A stretch of 17,996 nt of DNA from Sulfurimonas sp. (lineage in GTDB: Bacteria; Campylobacterota; Campylobacteria; Campylobacterales; Sulfurimonadaceae), in the NCBI GenBank assembly GCA_027066935.1, contig JAMOMX010000046.1, positions 1 through 17,996 on the forward strand. The letters run 5' to 3'. Below the pieces are notes generated by a model, which was not told the origin of the DNA, searched no databases, and saw nothing but the letters and a program-made list of their open reading frames with translations. The position numbers and the translations under genes are program-made. Position 1 is the stretch's first letter, and the number at the start of each line of letters is the position of its first letter. This document shows positions 7,128 through 13,989 of this stretch, in pieces.

Positions 7128-7979
7128 TTATATAGTGATATGTGTATGGCGTGAGCTATGACACTGAACATTTACTGAAACTGGTAGAGATGCTATATGG
7201 CAAGAATTAGCTTCTATATGTACAGCTAAAACAGTCTCTGTTCCACCCATGCCCATAGTACCAATTCCAAGTTTATTTAGTTCTATTTTAATTATATCTT
7301 CAAGTTCAGCCATCTCGGGATCAGTGTTCACTGAGCCAATATCACGGAAAAGTGCATGTTTTGAGCTTATAACAGCTTTTTCAAATGTTCCACCAATTCC
7401 GACACCTACAGTAAGTGGAGGACATGGATTTGGACCAGCATCTGAGATACACTCTCTCACATAGTCAATCACGCCTTGCTTTCCAGCAGCTGGTGGGAAA
7501 ACTTTTGCACGAGATACATTTTCGCTCCCACCACCTTTTGCAGCATATTCTATATCTATCTTATCTCCCTCAACAATATCAAGGTGGATAATAGCTGGGA
7601 GGTTGTAACCAATAGTGTCTTTATTATTTGCACGCGTAAAAGGGTGACAAGTTGAGGCTCTTAAGTAACCATCAATGTAACCTTTTTCAGTACCCTCGTT
7701 AATAGCATCTTTTAACAATCCACCAATAATCTTAACATCAGCACCAATTTTTACAAAGAACACTGCTAAGCCAGTGTCTTGACACAATGGACGAGATTCA
7801 GAACTTGCTATATCAGCATTTTCTAAAAGCTGCTTTAAAACCTCTTTACTTACAGGGCTTTTTTCATTTTCATAAGCTTCTTTCATTGCATTTAATGCAT
7901 CTTCTGGAAGATTTGAAGCAGAATAAATTATAATATCTCTAACATTTTTAACTATCTCTTCGTATGCTATTTCGCGCAT
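7128..7979 (-). CDS. class I fumarate hydratase, alpha subunit (Fe-S domain)
   Basis: A 283-residue protein equal to the N-terminal domain of class I fumarases, which carries an oxygen-sensitive [4Fe-4S] cluster. Probable cluster ligands are the Cys in RPLCQDTG, the Cys in GPNPCPP and one near the C-terminus (NSCHIAS or VQCHSSRH). RASTCHPFTRANNKDTIGYN and AAKGGGSENVSRAKVF are conserved. The split alpha/beta form is common in anaerobes and reductive TCA organisms. A GAGG lies eight bases upstream of the ATG. It is the first gene of the fum-suc-oor block, starting after the mdh terminator, so a promoter should lie in 7980-8117. Confidence 0.93.
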   Translation of the reverse strand: MREIAYEEIVKNVRDIIIYSASNLPEDALNAMKEAYENEKSPVSKEVLKQLLENADIASSESRPLCQDTGLAVFFVKIGADVKIIGGLLKDAINEGTEKGYIDGYLRASTCHPFTRANNKDTIGYNLPAIIHLDIVEGDKIDIEYAAKGGGSENVSRAKVFPPAAGKQGVIDYVRECISDAGPNPCPPLTVGVGIGGTFEKAVISSKHALFRDIGSVNTDPEMAELEDIIKIELNKLGIGTMGMGGTETVLAVHIEANSCHIASLPVSVNVQCHSSRHTHITI

Positions 7980-8000
7980 AAAAACCTCTTATATTAAATA

Positions 8001-8029
8001 TCTATAATAAATTACATTTACAAATGATA
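8001..8029 (-). promoter_or_regulatory. candidate promoter region of the fum-suc-oor block
   Basis: Between the mdh terminator and the fumarase alpha gene the minus strand has two AT-rich -10 candidates, TATCAT (revcomp of 8024-8029) and TATAGA (revcomp of 8001-8006). Neither has a clear -35. A promoter is expected here because a strong terminator lies just upstream; the exact hexamer is uncertain. Confidence 0.35.
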
Positions 8030-8111
8030 GTTTAGCACTCTTTTAGTAATACAATTCATTATAGATGTTTATTTTGAAATAGATAAACAAATGTGTTGAT
8101 TCTACCCAATC

Positions 8112-8147
8112 AAAAAATAGATTTTACACCAAAAGGTGTAGAATCTA
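8112..8147 (-). terminator. intrinsic terminator after the ETF-mdh operon
   Basis: TAGATTCTACACC pairs with GGTGTAAAATCTA around TTTT (13-bp stem with one A/C mismatch and G-U pairing possible), followed directly by TTTTTT on the minus strand. The first three bases of the stem are the TAG stop codon of mdh. It is strong and well formed, separating the ETF-mdh operon from the fumarase operon. Confidence 0.88.
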
Positions 8148-9089
8148 CTCAAAAAAATTATTTTTATTCAATATTTCAATTCCATCTCGAATAGAATCAA
8201 CAGAAATTTTAAACTTAGCTTTTGTTTCTTCATCTAAATCTAATTCAACAATTTTTTCAACTCCCTTTGCACCTAAAACAACTGGAACTCCAACAGATAT
8301 ATCAGTATATCCATATTCACCATCAAGAATAACGGAAGATGGCATTACAATTCTACTATCATCCAATATTGCTTCTACCATAACAGAAATCGCGCGCCCA
8401 GGTGCATAATAAGCAGAAGTTCCAAGGTGCTTAACTATTTCAGCTCCCCCATTTTTTGTTCTATCTATAATGCCAATCATATCCTCTTTTGATATGATTT
8501 GATCTAGTGGAACACCACCTACAGCAGAAATCTCTGGAAGAGGAATCATATGTTGACCATGATCACCTATAAGCATAGCTCTTGTTTGACCAGAGCCATA
8601 TCCTACTTTTTGATTAATTTGATATGCCATTCTAGCACCATCAAGTGCACCTGCCATACCAACTATTCTATGTCTTTCCCATCCAGTTAATTTGTGAACA
8701 ACATAATTCATAATATCTAATGGATTTGAAACACAAAGGATGATAGCATCGGGAGAATATTTTACTATATTCCCAACAACATCTTTCATAATTTTTGCAT
8801 TTATTAACAAAAGGTCAGCTCTTGTCATCTCGTTTCTACGAGGGACTCCAGCTGTAATAACAATAATGTCACACCCCTCTAAGTCACTAGCATCCTCTGC
8901 TGCTGTTACAATTGTGCCCTTTGGAGCATAGCTTGTAGATTGACCAATATCCATAGCTTTGCCTTTTGCAATATCAGCATTAATATCATACAAAACAACT
9001 TCATGACAAGATCCTGTCATTGATAAACTATACGCTGCTGTAGCACCTACAAAACCAGCTCCTACAATACCTACTTTTCTACTTACCAT
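8145..9089 (-). CDS. mdh: malate dehydrogenase (LDH-like type), probable NAD form
   Basis: A 314-residue NAD-type malate dehydrogenase of the lactate-dehydrogenase-like family, reducing oxaloacetate to malate in the reductive TCA direction. The Rossmann loop is GAGFVG (10-15), and strand beta-2 ends with Asp35 (VVLYDIN), the residue that holds the NAD ribose. Substrate residues are Arg84 (GVPRRN; Arg, not the Gln of LDHs), Arg90 and Arg153; the catalytic pair is Asp150 and His177. The His motif reads GDHGQHM where most relatives have an Asp after HG, an odd but not obviously fatal change. AAGGA precedes the start, nine bases after the ETF stop. A paralogue lies at 12935-13882. Confidence 0.94.
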   Translation of the reverse strand: MVSRKVGIVGAGFVGATAAYSLSMTGSCHEVVLYDINADIAKGKAMDIGQSTSYAPKGTIVTAAEDASDLEGCDIIVITAGVPRRNEMTRADLLLINAKIMKDVVGNIVKYSPDAIILCVSNPLDIMNYVVHKLTGWERHRIVGMAGALDGARMAYQINQKVGYGSGQTRAMLIGDHGQHMIPLPEISAVGGVPLDQIISKEDMIGIIDRTKNGGAEIVKHLGTSAYYAPGRAISVMVEAILDDSRIVMPSSVILDGEYGYTDISVGVPVVLGAKGVEKIVELDLDEETKAKFKISVDSIRDGIEILNKNNFFE

Positions 9090-9098
9090 ATATTTTCC

Positions 9099-11066
9099 TT
9101 AATTATTAGTATCTAATCCAAATGTAAAACCATTTTTAACTTTTTCTATAAGTTCTGGAACTATATCTTGATATTCGCCAACTATTCCAAAATCTGAATT
9201 TTGAAAAATTGTCTCTTTTGCATTATGATTAATTGAGACAATTGTTTCAGATTCTTTCATACCAGCAACATGTTGTACAGCACCACTTATTCCAATAGCT
9301 ATATAAACTTTTGGCCTTACTGTTTTACCAGTTTGTCCAATTTGTCTTGCATACTCAGCAACACCCTCGTCTACCATAACTCTTGAACAAGCCCATTCAG
9401 CTTTTAAGCCTTGATCTTTAAGTGCCTCTGCTAAGTCCTTAACCATTTGCATACCATCACTTGTAGTTCCTCTACCACCTGAAACTATAATATCTGCTTC
9501 AAATAGTCCCTGCATACCACCCTCACCTATAACAGTTTCAATAATGTCTGATACAAATTCAGATTTATCTAATTTTGGTTTAAAGGTACTTATTTTACCC
9601 TCGCGTGAATCATCTTTTGTTGGAACTGCAAATGTTCCTGCACGAGCTGTTGAGATCTGAGGACAAACAAAACCAATAATTGTAGCAAGCTTAGACTCCC
9701 CATAAGTTGGTCTTCTTGATTCTAATATTGGGGCATATACAACTTTTTCTTTAGTTGCTTTATTTCTATGAACATGCTCCCCTATTAATAATTCAGTACA
9801 ATCTGCTGTTACCCCACTATCCGTTTTTACACCAATCCTTGGTGCAAGTTCACGTCCAGCTGTAGTTGCAGCAAAAAGTGCTATTTCATAGTTATATTTT
9901 TTGATAACTTGTGCAAAAATTTCAGAAAATGGAAGTATTCTATACTCTTCAAGTCTTTCATCATCAACTACTATAACTTCATCAGCACCATAAGCTACTA
10001 AATCTTTTGCTAAATCACCTATATCTTTTCCAATCAAAAGTGTTGTAACCTTAGTATCGTTACCAAGTTCTTCAGCTAATGTATTAGCAGGAGTTAATAA
10101 CTCTAATGATGGTCTTGAAATCTTCCCTTGAACCACTTCAGCCCAAGTAATAATCCCTTTAGCTCCATTTCTAAAATCTATTACTCTTAAACCTTCTTCT
10201 CTAACTTTAGCTTTTTTAGCTTTTTTCACACTCTCTTGTAAAGTATTTTTACCTGATTCAAAATCTTGTAAAAAGCTAGAAATAATTTCATTTTCATTAC
10301 TGCCCGATGCCATTTTAGCGGGAGCTCTATCACTCTTGATGGTTGCTACCTTAGAAACAATTGTAGGTGAACCACTCTCACCTGGAGTACCAAGCCCAAT
10401 AAATTCATCACTAAGACCAATATCATCAATATTAAATATAGTGATCTCACTCTTGTTAGCTTTTATAGCACCACTAAGTTTTGGACGCCTTGGATCAACA
10501 CCAGTTGGTGTAAAACTCATAGCACAAGGAAGAGGTAAGCTTATCATCTGATACCCACCCTCTATAATTCTCTTTGCGTGAATCTTACCATCAACTAAAT
10601 CCGCAGTCTCTATAAATGTACCTTGTGGTATTTTCATATTTTCTGCAACCTGCGATGGAACATGTGCTGTATCACCATCACTTGTTTGTCTTCCAGCAAC
10701 TATTACAAAATCTTCATTTAGTCCTTTAGCGTATCCTAAGTGTTTAAGCATTGTAGCTATTGCTAAACCTGTAGCGTAAGTATCAGAACCTCCAAGTTTT
10801 CTATCGCTTAAAAGATAAGCTTCATCATAGCCCATTGATAATGCTGTTTTTAAAGATGCAATAAACGATGGTGGACCCATTGAACATACTATAAGTTTAG
10901 CATCTGGATTATCATTTTTGATTTGGAGACCAGCCTCTAAACCATAAGAACAATCTATATTAATAATAGATTTTGCTTTAGTTCTATCCATTAACCCATC
11001 ATCGCCCATTCTCATCTCTGAGGGTAAAGGAACCTGTTTCATTAAACTAATTATTGTTAAAGCCAT
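9099..11066 (-). CDS. fused electron transfer flavoprotein, beta-alpha
   Basis: A 655-residue single chain joining EtfB (about 1-250) to EtfA (about 297-655) through a charged, Lys-rich linker (250-295). In EtfB the nucleotide-binding loop reads GRQTSDGDTAH (125-135). In EtfA the FAD domain shows SGGRGTTSDG (529-538), GQTGKTV (577-583), GISGAVQH (592-599) and the terminal VSINHNAKETIF and DFGIVGEY. ETFs shuttle electrons between dehydrogenases and ETF-quinone oxidoreductase, which is encoded 17 bases upstream. The DGDTA form of the loop resembles EtfB of anaerobes and bifurcating ETFs more than the DDDS form of mitochondrial ETF. GGGGA precedes the start. The partner dehydrogenase is not in the window. 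Confidence 0.92.
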   Translation of the reverse strand: MALTIISLMKQVPLPSEMRMGDDGLMDRTKAKSIINIDCSYGLEAGLQIKNDNPDAKLIVCSMGPPSFIASLKTALSMGYDEAYLLSDRKLGGSDTYATGLAIATMLKHLGYAKGLNEDFVIVAGRQTSDGDTAHVPSQVAENMKIPQGTFIETADLVDGKIHAKRIIEGGYQMISLPLPCAMSFTPTGVDPRRPKLSGAIKANKSEITIFNIDDIGLSDEFIGLGTPGESGSPTIVSKVATIKSDRAPAKMASGSNENEIISSFLQDFESGKNTLQESVKKAKKAKVREEGLRVIDFRNGAKGIITWAEVVQGKISRPSLELLTPANTLAEELGNDTKVTTLLIGKDIGDLAKDLVAYGADEVIVVDDERLEEYRILPFSEIFAQVIKKYNYEIALFAATTAGRELAPRIGVKTDSGVTADCTELLIGEHVHRNKATKEKVVYAPILESRRPTYGESKLATIIGFVCPQISTARAGTFAVPTKDDSREGKISTFKPKLDKSEFVSDIIETVIGEGGMQGLFEADIIVSGGRGTTSDGMQMVKDLAEALKDQGLKAEWACSRVMVDEGVAEYARQIGQTGKTVRPKVYIAIGISGAVQHVAGMKESETIVSINHNAKETIFQNSDFGIVGEYQDIVPELIEKVKNGFTFGLDTNN

Positions 11067-11083
11067 ATTATATTTTCCCCAAT

Positions 11084-12742
11084 CTACATCATATTATAAT
11101 CTGGACCATCACCACCATATGGTGTAGTCCAAGTGATTCCACTGTTTGGTGATTTAATATCACACGTTTTACAGTGAACACAGTTTTCAGCATGCATTCT
11201 TAGTGATTTTTCACCACTTTTTTTATCAATATGCAACTCATAAACTTCAGCAGGACACATAGATGCTTCTGCTAAGCCGTATTCATTTATATTTGATGAA
11301 TCAAATTGACTTTTGTTATTTACAACTAGATGTGGAACCTGAACTTCATCATGCATAGCTTTTGAATAATAAACAGTTGTTACTTTATCAAATGTTATTT
11401 TTTTATCATATGTTAACTTACCAGCAAACCTCTCTTGAAATGGTTGTTCTGAAAATTCTTTAATTGTTTTAGTTGTTACACTGTCATTTTCAGTTTTTGG
11501 AACCATCAAGCAAGCTCCGCCTGTAATGAGTTGAATACCCATCTTAAGCCCACCTACTACCATACCATTTTGCATAACTGCTCTCATATTTCGAGTTGGA
11601 TATAGCTCTTTGTAGATAAAACTATTATTTACTAATTCTTCATATTTAGATAATACTTCTTTTGTGGTATCATTTTTCACTAACGCCTCAGCAGCAGCAG
11701 TAGCTGCGCAAATACCTGACTCAACAGCTAGATGAATACCTTTTAGTCTTGGTGTTGATAAAAAACCAGCACTATCACCAACTATCAGCATATTATCGGC
11801 ATAATATTTTGGTATAGAGTTCCATCCACCCTCAGGCAGTGTTTTTGCACCGGCTTCTATAACTGAGCCACCCTCAAGAATTTTTGAGACATATGGATGA
11901 GTTTTCCAAACCTGCATAGCTGCATGAGGATCAAAAGATGGATCTTGATAATCAAGCCCAATAACAAGTCCAATTGCAACCCTGTCATCAGTTAAACCAT
12001 AAATAAATCCACCACCAAACTCTTGTTTGTTCTTAAGAGGAAAACCAAAAGTATGCTTAACTGAACCAGCTTCTACTCTACCCTCTGGAAGTTTCCATAT
12101 CTCTTTTATACCTAAAGAATATATTTGAGGATTTTTACCTGCATCAAGATATAGTTTTTCAATCACTGTTTTCACAGCAGAACCCCTTGTTCCCTCAGCA
12201 AATATAGTTATAGCTGCTTCAACAGTAGTACCTTCTTGAAAATTCTTCTGTTTAACACCGTGATGATCAACACCAGTATCTTTAGTTTTTACACCAATAA
12301 CTTTATTATCACTATTGTAAACAACAGAATCAACAGAGAACCCAGTGTATATCTCTATACCTCTTTCCTCTGCTAATTTTGCTAAATATTTACAAACTTG
12401 ACCTAGTGAGGCTATATAATTTCCATCATTAGACATGTAAGGCGGATGAAACGGCAATTTTGTGCTTCCTCCATCATCATTTAACTTAAGTGTTACATCA
12501 GAATCAACTTTTGAGTCAAATGGAATGCCATCAAACTCCCCGGTTGTTAGTAGTTGTTCAAATACCTGTGGTCTTATTACAGCACCAGAGAGTATATGTG
12601 AACCAATTGAATTTCCTTTTTCAATTAACATTATTCTTTTGTTTTCACCTTTTTGCTTTAGCTTATCAGCTAGAGCAATTGCAGTAGAAAGACCAGCAGG
12701 TCCTCCGCCAACAATAAGAACATCAGTTGAAATTTTATCCAT
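11084..12742 (-). CDS. electron transfer flavoprotein-quinone oxidoreductase
   Basis: A 552-residue full-length ETF-QO, the membrane-surface flavoprotein that passes electrons between ETF and quinone (menaquinone in this group). FAD binding starts at VLIVGGGPAGLS (8-19). GDSAGFLSTPRLKGIHLAVE is the second conserved FAD segment. The C-terminal ferredoxin domain carries Cys496 (MCPAEVYE) and Cys521-x2-Cys524-x2-Cys527 for one [4Fe-4S] cluster and ends in GGDGPDYNMM. No transmembrane helix is evident; the family is monotopic. GGAG lies upstream of the ATG. It is the first gene of the ETF-QO, ETF, mdh operon. FixC/FixX and EtfC/EtfX are related; here both parts are in one chain. Confidence 0.94.
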   Translation of the reverse strand: MDKISTDVLIVGGGPAGLSTAIALADKLKQKGENKRIMLIEKGNSIGSHILSGAVIRPQVFEQLLTTGEFDGIPFDSKVDSDVTLKLNDDGGSTKLPFHPPYMSNDGNYIASLGQVCKYLAKLAEERGIEIYTGFSVDSVVYNSDNKVIGVKTKDTGVDHHGVKQKNFQEGTTVEAAITIFAEGTRGSAVKTVIEKLYLDAGKNPQIYSLGIKEIWKLPEGRVEAGSVKHTFGFPLKNKQEFGGGFIYGLTDDRVAIGLVIGLDYQDPSFDPHAAMQVWKTHPYVSKILEGGSVIEAGAKTLPEGGWNSIPKYYADNMLIVGDSAGFLSTPRLKGIHLAVESGICAATAAAEALVKNDTTKEVLSKYEELVNNSFIYKELYPTRNMRAVMQNGMVVGGLKMGIQLITGGACLMVPKTENDSVTTKTIKEFSEQPFQERFAGKLTYDKKITFDKVTTVYYSKAMHDEVQVPHLVVNNKSQFDSSNINEYGLAEASMCPAEVYELHIDKKSGEKSLRMHAENCVHCKTCDIKSPNSGITWTTPYGGDGPDYNMM

Positions 12743-12788
12743 ATTAAGACTCCATATTTATTAGCTTAAATTTTAAATTTTACTTTAA

Positions 12789-12797
12789 GATATAACA
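12789..12797 (-). promoter_or_regulatory. candidate extended -10 for the ETF-QO operon
   Basis: TGTTATATC on the minus strand, about 47 bases before the ETF-QO start, fits TGN plus a -10-like hexamer. The whole gap 12743-12897 is AT-rich, so other placements are possible. Confidence 0.35.
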
Positions 12798-12897
12798 ATA
12801 TCAGAATTAAAATTAAACTTAAATTTTTATAATTGCTCATAATTGAATAGATTTTGTGATGTTACTGAATGAAACAAAAATATAAGAGAAAAAAAGG

Positions 12898-12935
12898 AAA
12901 AATAGAGTTATTCTTTTACGAATATTTCTATTTTT
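12898..12935 (-). terminator. intrinsic terminator after the second mdh
   Basis: AAAAATAGA pairs with TCTATTTTT, with an inner ATTC/GAAT helix, and a T-rich run follows on the minus strand (revcomp of 12885-12897). The stem starts at the stop codon of the mdh paralogue. Confidence 0.7.
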
Positions 12936-13882
12936 TAATTGTAAAAATTATTTTTGTAAAGTGTTTCGATAAGTTCTTTTACGCTACCTACCGATGTAGC
13001 AAATTTTCTATCTTGGTCATTGTTTAGGTTAGCTTCAATAACTTTTTCAACCCCACTAGCTCCAATCATAACAGGAACACCACTTACGACATCAGTATAA
13101 CCATATTCACCATCAAGCATTACAGCACACGGATATATTTGTTTCATATCGCTTAGTACTGCTTCAACCATAAGCGCAGTAGCTTTTGCAGGAGCATAAT
13201 AAGCACTTCCGTCTTTTAATAAGCCAACTATTTCAGCTCCACCTTTTTTAGTTCTCTCAACTATATCATTTATCTCTTCCCAAGTTAACAAATCGGTAAG
13301 AGGGACACCAGCTACAGTTGAAAACCTTGGCAGTGGTACCATATCATCACCATGTCCACCCATAACAGAACATCTTATCTGCCCTGCTCCGTAACCTAAC
13401 TTTTCATATACAAAATGAGCCATTCTAGCACTATCAAGGATTCCAGCCATACCAATAACTCTACTTCTATCCCAGCCTGTCTCTTTAAGTGCGACATATA
13501 CCATCGCATCAAGAGGGTTAGAAACAGGAATGATTACCGCATTAGGTGAAGAGATTTTAATTACAGACATAACATCTTTCATAATTTGAGCATTTTTAAT
13601 GAGCAAATCATCTCTACTCATCCCTGGTAACCTTGGACTACCTGCTGTAATTACTACAACATCACAATCCTTTACATCTTCCAATGTTTCTGCAACTGTT
13701 ATAACAGTATGTTTTCTAGCAGCTTGTGCGGCTTGAGATAAGTCTAGTGCTTTTCCCCTCGCTTTATCTACATTGTTTGCTCTTAAGATAACCTCATGAC
13801 AAGAACCACTCATTGCCAAAGAATATGCTACAGATGAACCTACATTACCAACGCCTACAATTCCTACTCTTTTACCCCTCAT
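12935..13882 (-). CDS. malate dehydrogenase paralogue, possibly NADP-preferring
   Basis: A 315-residue LDH-like malate dehydrogenase that aligns without gaps to the one at 8145-9089 through at least residue 181. The catalytic set is intact: Arg84 (GSPRLPG), Arg90, Asp150, Arg153 and His177 in the normal GGHGDDM motif. The difference is at the end of beta-2: Arg34-Ala35-Asn36 (VILRANN) replaces Tyr-Asp-Ile. Loss of the acidic residue and gain of Arg is the classic pattern for accepting the NADP 2'-phosphate. It has its own hairpin-bracketed promoter region and terminator, and stands next to the idh gene. AGGGG lies five bases before ATG. Activity on another 2-ketoacid is possible. Confidence 0.9.
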   Translation of the reverse strand: MRGKRVGIVGVGNVGSSVAYSLAMSGSCHEVILRANNVDKARGKALDLSQAAQAARKHTVITVAETLEDVKDCDVVVITAGSPRLPGMSRDDLLIKNAQIMKDVMSVIKISSPNAVIIPVSNPLDAMVYVALKETGWDRSRVIGMAGILDSARMAHFVYEKLGYGAGQIRCSVMGGHGDDMVPLPRFSTVAGVPLTDLLTWEEINDIVERTKKGGAEIVGLLKDGSAYYAPAKATALMVEAVLSDMKQIYPCAVMLDGEYGYTDVVSGVPVMIGASGVEKVIEANLNNDQDRKFATSVGSVKELIETLYKNNFYN

Positions 13883-13909
13883 AAAACCCCTTTAACTTTA
13901 AAAAATATT

Positions 13910-13957
13910 TAGCAAATTAATGAAAACTAATATAGCATAATTTTCAATAATTTGCTA
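13910..13957. repeat. near-perfect inverted repeat upstream of the second mdh
   Basis: TAGCAAATTA (13910-13919) and its complement (13948-13957), then one A/A mismatch, then TGAAAA/TTTTCA, giving 16 paired bases around a 14-base centre. The centre contains the candidate extended -10 of the mdh paralogue, so the arms flank the promoter. It may be a DNA operator or a stem-loop in the idh 3' region. Confidence 0.7.
13929..13937 (-). promoter_or_regulatory. candidate extended -10 for the second mdh
   Basis: TGCTATATT on the minus strand (TGN plus TATATT), predicted start near 13922, giving a leader of about 40 bases. It is centred inside the inverted repeat 13910-13957. Confidence 0.45.
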
Positions 13958-13980
13958 TAGAGAGCTAAAAACTCTCTATA
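13956..13980 (-). terminator. stem-loop after idh, probable terminator
   Basis: TATAGAGAG and CTCTCTATA form a perfect 9-bp stem with a 7-base loop, starting about ten bases after the idh stop. No long U-tract follows, only AT-rich sequence that runs into the next inverted repeat, so termination may be partial. Confidence 0.55.
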
Positions 13981-13989
13981 GAACTCAAA

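Noticed and set aside
6561..7979. Possible L-tartrate dehydratase (TtdA/TtdB) instead of fumarase
   Set aside because: The same fold family, but the position between mdh and sucCD in a TCA block makes fumarase far more likely.
8145..9089. Possible lactate dehydrogenase
   Set aside because: Arg at residue 84 in the substrate loop is the malate dehydrogenase residue; lactate dehydrogenases have Gln there.
12462..12764. Plus-strand open frame of 100 codons opposite the ETF-QO start
   Set aside because: Antisense to the conserved FAD-binding region of ETF-QO; no independent support.
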